Of a stretch of 64,000 bases of DNA, positions 24,734 to 32,529 are shown in pieces. Below the pieces are notes generated by a model that saw nothing but the letters and a program-made list of their open reading frames with translations, ran no database searches and was not told where the DNA came from. Every line of letters begins with the position of its first letter. Position 1 is the first letter of the stretch. The stretch is from Variovorax sp. EL159 (GTDB lineage: Bacteria > Pseudomonadota > Gammaproteobacteria > Burkholderiales > Burkholderiaceae_C): positions 141,690-205,689 of the forward strand of contig NZ_FMUJ01000007.1 of assembly GCF_900100965.1 (NCBI RefSeq), in the 5' to 3' direction. The translations under genes were made by a program, and so were the position numbers.

Positions 24734-25068
24734 TTGGCGGCTCCCTCTTCTGCCTTTGCGGCGCCTGGTGCGGCCTTCTTCTCTTTCTTCTTGAACATCT
24801 CCAGCATGCGGCGGGTGACCAGGAAGCCACCGAAGACGTTCACCGCCGCCAGCGCCACGGCCAGCACGCCCATGGTCTTGCCCAGCGGCGTGGTGGTGAG
24901 TGCGGCCGCCAGCATGGCGCCCACGATGACGATGGCGGAGATCGCGTTGGTCACCGCCATCAGCGGCGTATGCAGCGCGGGGGTGACGGTCCAGACCACG
25001 TGGTAGCCGACGTAGATCGCCAGCACGAAGATGATCAGGTTGATGACGGTATGGGAAACGGGATCCAT
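24730..25068 (-). CDS. pntAb: NAD(P) transhydrogenase alpha subunit, membrane part (PntA2)
   Basis: Small membrane protein of 112 aa corresponding to the C-terminal membrane domain of E. coli PntA. It has three to four helices (VINLIIFVLAIYVGYHVVW, AISAIVIVGAMLAAAL, GVLAVALAAVNVFGGFLVTRR) and a charged C-terminal tail (FKKKEKKAAPGAAKAEEG). Splitting of the alpha subunit into two genes is a known alternative architecture in many proteobacteria. It lies between pntAa and pntB and overlaps pntB by 4 bases. Confidence 0.93.
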   Translation of the reverse strand: MDPVSHTVINLIIFVLAIYVGYHVVWTVTPALHTPLMAVTNAISAIVIVGAMLAAALTTTPLGKTMGVLAVALAAVNVFGGFLVTRRMLEMFKKKEKKAAPGAAKAEEGAAK

Positions 25069-25102
25069 GGCGCTTGTTCTCCTCGCGTTTTCGCTTGTTC
25101 GC

Positions 25103-26233
25103 TTATTTCCGGGTGACCTGGCCGTCTTGCGTGACGCGGCAGGCAGCGACGATGTCGTCCTCGAGGTCGATCTTCAGCGCGCCCTCCTTGGTGACGATCA
25201 GCTTGAGAAAGTCGAGCACGTTGCGCGCGTAGAGCGCCGACGCGTCGGCCGCCACGAGCGCCGCGAGATTGGTCTCGCCCACGATGGTCACGCCATGCTT
25301 GACCACGGTCTTGTCGGCTTCCGACAGCGGGCAGTTGCCGCCCACGCCATCGGGGCCCTTGCCCGCGGCGATGTCGACGATCACCGAACCCGGCTTCATG
25401 GCCTTGACCATGTCTTCGGTGATGAGCGTCGGCGCGGCGCGTCCGGGAATGAGCGCGGTGCTGATCACGATGTCGGCCAGCGCCACGCGCTTGGCGACTT
25501 CGATCTGCTGGCGCGCGAGCCAGCTCGGGGGCATCGGCTTGGCATAGCCGCCGACACCGACGGCGGCTTCTTTTTCTTCATCGGTGTCGTAGGACACCTC
25601 GATGAACTTGCCGCCGAGCGATTCGATCTGTTCCTTGACGCTGGGGCGCACGTCGGAAGCTTCGATGACGGCGCCCAGCCGCTTGGCCGTCGCGATGGCC
25701 TGCAGGCCGGCGACACCGACGCCGAGGATGACGACGCGCGCGGCCTTCACGGTGCCGGCCGCCGTCATGAGCATCGGGAAGAAACGCTGGTATCTGTCGG
25801 CCGCGATCATCACGGCCTTGTAGCCGGCGATGTTGGCTTGCGAAGAGAGCACGTCCATGCTCTGCGCGCGCGTGGTGCGCGGCGCGGCTTCGAGGGCGAA
25901 GCCGACGACGCCGGCCGACGCCAGGCGTTGCAGGCCGGTGGCATCGAAAGGATTGAGCATGCCGATGACGACGGCGCCGGACTTGAGCAGCGCGGCTTCC
26001 GCATCGGTGGGCGTGCGCACCTTGAGGACCATGTCGGCACCGAAGGCGCCCGCCTGGTCGGTGATCTCTGCCCCTGCGGCCTGGTAGGCGGCATCGGTGA
26101 CGCTGGCTGCGACGCCGGCGCCCGACTGCACGCGAACGGTGTGCCCTGAGGCCGAAAGTTTCTTCACCGTTTCAGGTGTAACGGCCACTCGGGTTTCGCC
26201 AGCCAGTGTCTCGGCAGGCACGCCTATCAGCAT
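25103..26233 (-). CDS. pntAa: NAD(P) transhydrogenase alpha subunit, NAD-binding part (PntA1)
   Basis: Soluble NAD(H)-binding domain I of 376 aa. It has the AlaDH/PNT N-terminal domain (MLIGVPAETLAGETRVAVTP) and the nucleotide-binding domain with ILGVGVAGLQAIATAKRLGA, followed by PSWLARQQIEVAKR and the VIVDIAAGKGPDGVGGNCPL stretch. The ATG at 26233 has GAGGAG upstream and begins at the family start. As first gene of the operon it should carry the promoter in the upstream 440-base gap, where a perfect 8-bp inverted repeat lies about 50 bases before the start. Confidence 0.95.
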   Translation of the reverse strand: MLIGVPAETLAGETRVAVTPETVKKLSASGHTVRVQSGAGVAASVTDAAYQAAGAEITDQAGAFGADMVLKVRTPTDAEAALLKSGAVVIGMLNPFDATGLQRLASAGVVGFALEAAPRTTRAQSMDVLSSQANIAGYKAVMIAADRYQRFFPMLMTAAGTVKAARVVILGVGVAGLQAIATAKRLGAVIEASDVRPSVKEQIESLGGKFIEVSYDTDEEKEAAVGVGGYAKPMPPSWLARQQIEVAKRVALADIVISTALIPGRAAPTLITEDMVKAMKPGSVIVDIAAGKGPDGVGGNCPLSEADKTVVKHGVTIVGETNLAALVAADASALYARNVLDFLKLIVTKEGALKIDLEDDIVAACRVTQDGQVTRK

Positions 26234-26674
26234 AGAGATCTCCTCAGGGCAAGGGGGCACACGGAATGCGGGCAGAGCTTACAGCAAGATTACAGACGCT
26301 TGCTGTCGCCAAAATGCCCCGCACCCCTTGCCCGGGAGCGCCGGTGGATGCTGTGGTCTTAGCTATCTAATTCATAGCGAATCGAGGATGCCGCCCTTCA
26401 TGCGGGTGCGGATCGCGATCTTCACGATGCCCTGGTGAGATCGACTGTGGCACCGCTTGTCCAGCACTCAATTGTTGGTGACACCTCGCTCAATCTTGCC
26501 CAAGAAAATCTTCATTTGTATTCAACTGACGCCAATTGTCCGCACTACTTCCTTGAAAAACTGGATTAGCGTGCATTAGTTGCAATTCACATTTCTTACG
26601 CCAGTCGCAGATAGATACACTTCAGGCAGATCGTCGGCTCAACGAGGCTGGCGCAGGGAGGAAAAGGGGATGGA
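26234..26674. other. 441-base intergenic region between divergent pntAa and response-regulator genes
   Basis: No gene is seen. It contains a perfect inverted repeat ACAGCAAG (26281-26288) / CTTGCTGT (26299-26306), a small hairpin GCTAT (26362-26366) / ATAGC (26374-26378), and from about 26440 to 26640 an AT-richer stretch than its surroundings, with a TTGAAA at 26553 as a possible -35 box for the response-regulator gene. Promoters for both directions must lie here. Confidence 0.6.
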
Positions 26675-27388
26675 ATGCGAATTGCCGTACTGGACGCTGG
26701 CCCGGATCAGCTCAAGCTGATCAATCAAACCATGGTGGGACTCGGACACGAGTGCCACCTGTACACCGAAGGACGAACACTGCTGCAGGCGTTGCGCCGG
26801 CAGACCTTCGACCTGCTCATCCTGGACTGGAGCCTGCCCGACATGGCCGGGCCGGACGTCGTGAAGACCATCCGGCAGGAGCTCAAGAGCCGTCTTCCCA
26901 TTCTTTTCGTGACCGACCGGCGCGACGAGGCGAACATGGTCGAGGGCCTCAATGCCGGCGCCGACGACTTCATGGCCAAGCCGATCCGCGCGGGCGAACT
27001 CGAAGCACGCATCAAGGCCTTGCTGCGCCGATCCTACCCGGCGCAGCACGAGTCCGAACTGATCTTCGGCCCTTACCACTTCTATCCGCCTTCGCGCGTG
27101 TTGAAGGTCCGTGGGGCGCCGGTCGAACTGAAGAACCGGGAGTACGAACTCGCGCTTTTCCTGTTCCAGAACCTCGGGCGGCTTCTTTCGCGCGAGCATC
27201 TGCACGAGGCCGTCTGGGGCCTGGGCATCGAGGCGCTGTCGCGGTCTCTCGACACCCACATTTCGCGCCTGCGAACCAAGCTCGACCTGCGGCCTGCGAA
27301 CGGCTTTCTGCTGCTGGCCATCTATGGCCTGGGGTACCGGCTGGAAACGATCGAGTCGGACGCGCTTCCCAAGACCAGTACGCGGTAA
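26675..27388 (+). CDS. Orphan OmpR/PhoB-type response regulator
   Basis: DNA-binding response regulator of 237 aa with an N-terminal receiver domain (1 to about 118) and a C-terminal winged-helix domain (about 135-228: LKNREYELALFLFQN, LSREHLHEAVWG, SRSLDTHISRLRTKL, IYGLGYRLE). The phosphoacceptor is Asp51 (LILDWSLPD), with Thr80 and Lys102 (FMAKPI) conserved. The N-terminal acidic pair is reduced: the sequence VLDAGP has Asp7, but Ala-Gly stand where a second acidic residue is normal. No histidine kinase gene is adjacent. GGAGG lies about 13 bases before the ATG. Target genes are unknown. Confidence 0.9.
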   Translation: MRIAVLDAGPDQLKLINQTMVGLGHECHLYTEGRTLLQALRRQTFDLLILDWSLPDMAGPDVVKTIRQELKSRLPILFVTDRRDEANMVEGLNAGADDFMAKPIRAGELEARIKALLRRSYPAQHESELIFGPYHFYPPSRVLKVRGAPVELKNREYELALFLFQNLGRLLSREHLHEAVWGLGIEALSRSLDTHISRLRTKLDLRPANGFLLLAIYGLGYRLETIESDALPKTSTR

Positions 27389-27539
27389 CCGAGGCACCCC
27401 GTTGCCGAGGCACGCAACAGCCTCCCGCCTGCCCCGGCCTTCGCGGGAATCTCCCGCGCGCTAAAGTCTCCAACGGTTCTGCCGCCCGGAGACCACTCAT
27501 CGGGCACCCCGCGACCTCCCCTCACAAGGAACAAGACGA

Positions 27540-27974
27540 ATGCCCCGAATGATCCGGTTTCTGCTCGCCGCCGCGCTGCTTTGGAGTTGGTTCGGCCCTG
27601 CCGCCGCCCAGGACGTCGAGCCCAGCGACATGGTTCGAGGCGGCATGCAGGCGATCCAGATGATCGACCAGGGCAGGGCCGGCGAACTTTGGGACGGCGC
27701 CACCGCCGCCACCCGCAAGCGCGTGACGCGCGCCGACTTCATGAGCAAGGTCACCGGAAACCGCGCCTCGCTCGGCGCACCGCGGCAGCGCGTCTGGGTG
27801 GCCATCAATCGCCAGGTGGTGACCGACCCTGACAGCGACACGGCCGGCCAGTACGTCAGCGTCGAATACGAAACCCGCTTCACCAACAAGCCCGAGAACA
27901 CCCTGCGCGAACTCGTGAGCTTTCACCTCGACAGCGACCGCGTCTGGCGCTTCAGCGGCTACGTGCTGCGGTAG
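27540..27974 (+). CDS. Secreted DUF4019-type protein
   Basis: Small protein of 144 aa with a signal peptide (MIRFLLAAALLWSWFGPAAA) probably cleaved after AAAQ. The mature part has the DUF4019 pattern: helix with MQAIQMIDQGRAGELWDGA, then RADFMSKVTGNRASLGAPRQR, then strands with GQYVSVEYETRFTNKPENTL and the end DRVWRFSGYVLR. The fold is of the NTF2/cystatin-like size, and the function is unknown. It ends 7 bases before the NUDIX gene and could be co-transcribed with it. Confidence 0.75.
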   Translation: MPRMIRFLLAAALLWSWFGPAAAQDVEPSDMVRGGMQAIQMIDQGRAGELWDGATAATRKRVTRADFMSKVTGNRASLGAPRQRVWVAINRQVVTDPDSDTAGQYVSVEYETRFTNKPENTLRELVSFHLDSDRVWRFSGYVLR

Positions 27975-27981
27975 CCCCGCA

Positions 27982-28485
27982 ATGGCTGCCGTGCGCTGGA
28001 AGCCCAATGTCACTGTGGCTGCGGTGATCGAACGGGATGGACGTTTCCTGCTGGTCGAGGAGCATGCCGCCGACGGCCTTCGGCTCAACACGCCCGCCGG
28101 GCACCTGGACCCCGGCGAATCCCCCGCCGAGGGCTGCGTGCGCGAGACGCTTGAAGAAACCGCCCACCATTTCACGCCCACGGCGCTCATCGGCATCTAC
28201 ATGGCCCGTGCCCGGCCGCAAGCCGAACAAGGCGAAGACGTGACCTACATGCGCTTCGCCTTCACCGGCACGCTCGGCGCGCTGGAAGAAGGCCGCGCAC
28301 TCGACGAAGGCATCGTGCGCACCGTATGGATGACGCTCGCCGAGATTCGCGCCAGCGTCGCGCGGCATCGCAGTCCGTTGCTGCTGCAATGCATCGAGGA
28401 CTACCTGGCCGGCAAGCGCTACTCGCTCGATATGGTTCACATCGACGAGTCGGTGCGCTCGGCACCGCCAGCGGTCAAACGATGA
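27982..28485 (+). CDS. nudJ: NUDIX hydrolase, NudJ-type phosphatase
   Basis: NUDIX hydrolase of 167 aa. The NUDIX box is intact as G40-x5-E46-x7-R54E55-x2-E58E59 (GHLDPGESPAEGCVRETLEE), followed by Thr-Ala instead of the usual final Gly. The N-terminal KPNVTVAAVIERDGRFLLVE strand pattern fits NudJ, which hydrolyses nucleoside di/triphosphates and the thiamine precursor HMP-PP. In E. coli nudJ is next to mnmA; here the two are also neighbours but converge, overlapping by 11 bases at their 3' ends. The symbol rests on similarity plus this context. Confidence 0.82.
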   Translation: MAAVRWKPNVTVAAVIERDGRFLLVEEHAADGLRLNTPAGHLDPGESPAEGCVRETLEETAHHFTPTALIGIYMARARPQAEQGEDVTYMRFAFTGTLGALEEGRALDEGIVRTVWMTLAEIRASVARHRSPLLLQCIEDYLAGKRYSLDMVHIDESVRSAPPAVKR

Positions 28486-29584
28486 CGCCGCCCCCCAGGC
28501 AGCGCTCGCCGTCGTAGAGCACGGCCGACTGCCCCGGCGTGACCGCCCATTGCGGCTCGCCGAAGCGCAGGCTGAACCCCTGGGCCCCACCCGTCTCGCC
28601 GGCTCCCATGTCGCAGGCCGCATCGGCCTGCCGGTAGCGCGCCTTCGATCCGTAGGCGCCCGGCACAGGCGCCTCGCCCGCCACCCAGCTTGCATCGTCG
28701 GCCTTCAGTTCCGACGACAGCAGCCACGGATGGTCGTGGCCCTGCACCACCCAGAGCGTGTTCTTCTCGACGTCCTTGCGTGCCACGAACCAGGGCGAAT
28801 GGTCGCCCGAGCCACGCTGCGCGCCCTTCTCCTTGACGCCGCCGATGCCCAGCCCCTGCCGCTGGCCCAGCGTGTAGAAGCTCAGCCCCTGGTGCTCGCC
28901 CAGCTTGCGGCCCCGGTCGTCCTTGATCGGGCCCGGTTCCTTCGAGATGTAGCGGTTCAGGAAATCGCGGAACGGCCGCTCGCCGATGAAGCAGATGCCG
29001 GTCGAGTCCTTCTTCTTCGCGTTCGGCAGGCCGATCTGTTCGGCGATGCGGCGCACCTCGGTCTTGTGCAGCTCGCCGACCGGGAACAGCGTCTTCGACA
29101 GCTGCGCCTGGTTCAGGCGATGCAGGAAGTAGCTCTGGTCTTTTGACGCGTCGAGCCCCTTCAGCAGTTCGTGCCTGCCAGTGGCCTCGTTCAGCCGCAC
29201 GCGCGCGTAATGCCCGGTGGCGATCTTCTCGGCGCCCAGCCGCATTGCGTGATCGAGGAAGGCCTTGAACTTGATCTCGGCGTTGCACAGCACGTCGGGG
29301 TTGGGCGTGCGGCCGGCCTTGTATTCGCGCAGGAACTCAGCGAACACGCGGTCCTTGTAGTCGGCCGCGAAGTTGACGTGCTCGATCTCGATGCCCAACA
29401 CGTCGGCCACGCTGGCCGCGTCGATGAAGTCGATGTTCGACGAGCAGTATTCGCTGTCGTCATCGTCTTCCCAGTTCTTCATGAAGATGCCGACCACCTC
29501 GTGCCCCTGCTGCTTGAGCAGGTGCGCCGTGACCGCGGAGTCCACCCCGCCGCTCAGTCCCACCACGATCCGTTGCTTTGCCAT
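28475..29584 (-). CDS. mnmA: tRNA-specific 2-thiouridylase MnmA
   Basis: Enzyme of 369 aa that thiolates U34 of tRNA-Lys/Glu/Gln. The PP-loop VVGLSGGVDSAVTA is at residues 7-20; the catalytic cysteines are Cys100 (PDVLCNAEIKF) and Cys198 (DSTGICFIGER). The GHYARV and LGQRQGLGIGG blocks are also present. The frame is open far upstream, but MAKQRIVVGLSGG at 29584 is the family start. Typical length is 360-370. The second acyl-CoA synthetase gene starts divergently 178 bases away. Confidence 0.96.
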   Translation of the reverse strand: MAKQRIVVGLSGGVDSAVTAHLLKQQGHEVVGIFMKNWEDDDDSEYCSSNIDFIDAASVADVLGIEIEHVNFAADYKDRVFAEFLREYKAGRTPNPDVLCNAEIKFKAFLDHAMRLGAEKIATGHYARVRLNEATGRHELLKGLDASKDQSYFLHRLNQAQLSKTLFPVGELHKTEVRRIAEQIGLPNAKKKDSTGICFIGERPFRDFLNRYISKEPGPIKDDRGRKLGEHQGLSFYTLGQRQGLGIGGVKEKGAQRGSGDHSPWFVARKDVEKNTLWVVQGHDHPWLLSSELKADDASWVAGEAPVPGAYGSKARYRQADAACDMGAGETGGAQGFSLRFGEPQWAVTPGQSAVLYDGERCLGGGVIV

Positions 29585-29762
29585 AAGCCCGCCATTGTCC
29601 CAGCCTCGCGGTAGGGGCTTCCCGCGTGTGGGAAATCGGGAAAACCCGTGTCGCCTGCATGTCAGTCCGGGGGCCACAGTGGAAAGACCGGGCGCTACAG
29701 TGCCTCCGAAGGGCGGCACAGACCCGCCCGCGCGATTTGCAACAGCACAGCGGAGACAACGC

Positions 29763-31481
29763 ATGGCCATCCCTTCCCCCTCTGGCGACAACACCCCCTG
29801 GACGCGCGCGTACCCGCCCGGCATGCGCTGGGACGCCGAGTTGCCCGTCAAGCCGGTCCAGCAGATGCTCGACGAAGCCGTCGCGCGATGGCCCGGGCAC
29901 TCCGCCGTCGAGTTCATGGGCCAGGTCATGACCTATGGCGAACTCGGTGCCGCGGTCGACCGCGCCGCCAAGGGCCTGCAGGACCTGGGCGTGAAGCCCG
30001 GCGTGCACGTCGGCCTGTACCTGCCGAACACGCCCCACTACCCGATCGCATTCTTCGCGGTGCTCAAGGCCGGCGGCACGGTGGTGAACTACTCGCCGCT
30101 CGACGCCGAGCGCGTGCTGGCCCACAAGATCGAAGACAGCCGCACCAACATCCTGATCACGCTCGACCTCGCCAATCTCTACCCGCTGATGGCGCGGCTG
30201 CTCGACAACTCGCGCCTGCAGAAACTGGTGGTCGGCAGCCTGGGCGACTACGGCGCGGCCGGCGACAAGGTGCAGGCCCAGTTGCAGGCCGCGGGCCAGA
30301 TCGCCGCCGTGCCCACCGACGACCGGCATGTGCGCTTCACCGCCCTGCTGAAAAGCGAAGGCGCGCACCGCACCTATCCGCTGGGCGATCTCGCGCAAGA
30401 GATCGTGGTGCTGCAGTACACCGGCGGCACCACCGGCCTGCCCAAGGGCGCGATGCTCACGCACGCCAACCTCACGTCGGCCAGCGCGCAGTACTACGAG
30501 TCGACGCGCGGCGAGCCGCCCATCCTCGACGAAGGCAGCGAGCGCTTTCTGGTCGTGCTGCCGCTGTTCCACATCTTCGCGCTGAGTGCCGCGATGCTGC
30601 TCGGCGTGCGCCTGGGCGCGGCGCTGGTGCTGCACACGCGCTTCGATGTCGATGCCGTGATGAACGAGCTGGCCGCCAGCAGGATCAGCGTGTTCCCCGG
30701 CGTGCCGACGATGTACACGGCCATCCTGTCGCACCCCAAGGCCAAGGAGATGGACCTGCGCTCGCTCAAGTTCTGCGGCTCGGGCGGCGCACCGTTGCCG
30801 GTGGAGGTGGAGCAGCGCTTCTTCGCGCTCACCGGCTGCCACCTCAACGAAGGCTGGGGCATGACCGAGACCTCGCCGGTGGGCACCTTCACGCCCGCGC
30901 GCGGCGTGCGCAAGGCGGGCTCGTGCGGCATGCCGTTGCCGCAGGTGCGCATCAAGCTCGTGAGCCTGGACGATCCGACGAAGGACGTGACCGCGTTCGG
31001 CGAAGCGGGCGAGCTGTGCGTCAAGGGCCCGAACGTGATGAAGGGCTACTGGAACAACCCCAAGGCCACGGCCGAGTCGATGACGCCCGACGGTTATTTC
31101 CGCAGCGGCGACGTCGCGAAGATGGACGCCGACGGCTACTTCTACATCGTCGATCGCACCAAGGACATGCTGCTGTGCGGCGGCTACAACGTCTATCCGC
31201 GCGTGCTCGAAGAAGCGGTGTACGAGCATCCCTCGGTGGCCGAGGTCTGCGTGATCGGCGTGCCCGACGACTACCGCGGCCAGTCGCCAAAAGCCTTCAT
31301 CAAGCTGAAGGAAGGCGCGCCCGAACTCACGCTCGATGCGCTCAAGCTGTTCCTGAAAGACCGCCTGGGCAAGCACGAGATGATCGGCGCGCTGGAGCTG
31401 CGCGCGGAGCTACCCAAGACGGCCGTGGGCAAGCTCTCGAAGAAGGACCTCGTCGACGAGGAAGCCCGCAAGCGGGCCTGA
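29763..31481 (+). CDS. Long-chain fatty acid--CoA ligase (second copy)
   Basis: AMP-forming acyl-CoA synthetase of 572 aa. The motif VLQYTGGTTGLPKGAMLTHA, the NEGWGMTETSPVGTFTPARG block, YFRSGDVAKMDADGYFYIVD and the terminal PKTAVGKLSKKDL with the catalytic lysine are intact. The start ATG at 29763 has GGAG about 8 bases upstream; the much longer open frame upstream is rejected because it runs across the mnmA start. Chain-length preference cannot be read from the sequence. It converges with a luciferase-like oxidoreductase gene 13 bases downstream. Confidence 0.9.
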   Translation: MAIPSPSGDNTPWTRAYPPGMRWDAELPVKPVQQMLDEAVARWPGHSAVEFMGQVMTYGELGAAVDRAAKGLQDLGVKPGVHVGLYLPNTPHYPIAFFAVLKAGGTVVNYSPLDAERVLAHKIEDSRTNILITLDLANLYPLMARLLDNSRLQKLVVGSLGDYGAAGDKVQAQLQAAGQIAAVPTDDRHVRFTALLKSEGAHRTYPLGDLAQEIVVLQYTGGTTGLPKGAMLTHANLTSASAQYYESTRGEPPILDEGSERFLVVLPLFHIFALSAAMLLGVRLGAALVLHTRFDVDAVMNELAASRISVFPGVPTMYTAILSHPKAKEMDLRSLKFCGSGGAPLPVEVEQRFFALTGCHLNEGWGMTETSPVGTFTPARGVRKAGSCGMPLPQVRIKLVSLDDPTKDVTAFGEAGELCVKGPNVMKGYWNNPKATAESMTPDGYFRSGDVAKMDADGYFYIVDRTKDMLLCGGYNVYPRVLEEAVYEHPSVAEVCVIGVPDDYRGQSPKAFIKLKEGAPELTLDALKLFLKDRLGKHEMIGALELRAELPKTAVGKLSKKDLVDEEARKRA

Positions 31482-31494
31482 CTGACGGTTGCGG

Positions 31495-32484
31495 CTACTT
31501 CTTCTGGCCGAAGGCTTCGGCCAGGAGTTCGTACGAGCGCAGCCGCGCAACGTGGTCGAACACCTGCGAGGTGATCATGAGTTCGTCGGCGCCGGTGCGC
31601 GCCACGAACGCTTCCACGCCCTTCTTGACCGTGTCGACCGAACCGACCGCGGAACACGACAGCACCGAGTCGAGCAGTGCGTTCTCGGCCGGCCCGACCT
31701 TCTGGCGGTAGTTCTCGACCGGCGGCGGCAGGCGACCGGGCCGGCCGCTGCGCAGGTTGACGAAGGCCTGCTGCCACGACGTGGCGCGGAACTCGGCCTC
31801 TTCGTCGGTGTCGGCCGCGAACACATTGAAGCCCAGCATCACGTACGGCTTCTGCAGCTGCGCCGAGGGCTTGAAGGTCTCACGGTAGATCTGGATGGCC
31901 TGCATGATCTGCTGCGGCGCGAAGTGCGAGGCAAAGGCATAGGGCAAGCCCAGGTGCGCCGCGAGCTGCGCGCCGAAGGTGCTGGAGCCGAGGATCCACA
32001 CCGGCACTTCGAGCCCCGCGCCGGGCACGGCTCGCACGGGCTGCTGCGGCGTCTTCGACATGAAGTCCATCAGCTCGATCACGTCCTGCGGGAACTGGTC
32101 GGCATCCGATTCGAGGTTGCGGCGCAGCGCCCGCGCGGTGCGCTGGTCGGAGCCGGGCGCACGCCCCAGGCCCAGGTCGATGCGACCCGGGTACAGCGAC
32201 TCCAGCGTGCCGAACTGCTCGGCGATCACCAGCGGCGAATGGTTCGGCAGCATCACGCCGCCGGCACCGATGCGGATGGTCGACGTGCCCGCCCCCACGT
32301 ACGACAGCAGCACTGCCGTGGCCGCGCTCGCAATGCCCGGCATGCCGTGGTGCTCGGCCAGCCAGTAGCGCGTGTAGCCCAGCTTCTCGCCGTGCTGCGC
32401 GAGCGAGAGCGAGTTGCGGAACGACTGCGCGGCGTCGCTGCCTTCGATGATCGGGGAGAGGTCGAGGATCGATAACGGAATCAT
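31495..32484 (-). CDS. Luciferase-like (LLM class) flavin-dependent oxidoreductase
   Basis: TIM-barrel protein of 329 aa, resembling E. coli YhbW. It has the N-terminal strand MIPLSILDLSPI, YWLAEHHGMPGIASAATAV, the family block IRIGAGGVMLPNHSPLVIAE, and LYPGRIDLGLGRAPGSD. FMN or F420 is expected as cofactor; in this lineage FMN is more likely. No partner reductase is adjacent, and the substrate is unknown. The ATG at 32484 matches relatives; another ATG lies four codons upstream without a better ribosome site. Confidence 0.88.
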   Translation of the reverse strand: MIPLSILDLSPIIEGSDAAQSFRNSLSLAQHGEKLGYTRYWLAEHHGMPGIASAATAVLLSYVGAGTSTIRIGAGGVMLPNHSPLVIAEQFGTLESLYPGRIDLGLGRAPGSDQRTARALRRNLESDADQFPQDVIELMDFMSKTPQQPVRAVPGAGLEVPVWILGSSTFGAQLAAHLGLPYAFASHFAPQQIMQAIQIYRETFKPSAQLQKPYVMLGFNVFAADTDEEAEFRATSWQQAFVNLRSGRPGRLPPPVENYRQKVGPAENALLDSVLSCSAVGSVDTVKKGVEAFVARTGADELMITSQVFDHVARLRSYELLAEAFGQKK

Positions 32485-32529
32485 GGGCGCGATCATGGCG
32501 CGAACCGCCCAACGCCGTCAGGCGAGGGG

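Noticed and set aside
29373..29762. Longer N-terminus for the second acyl-CoA synthetase
   Set aside because: The extra 130 codons overlap the start of mnmA in antisense, and the family start with GGAG lies at 29763.
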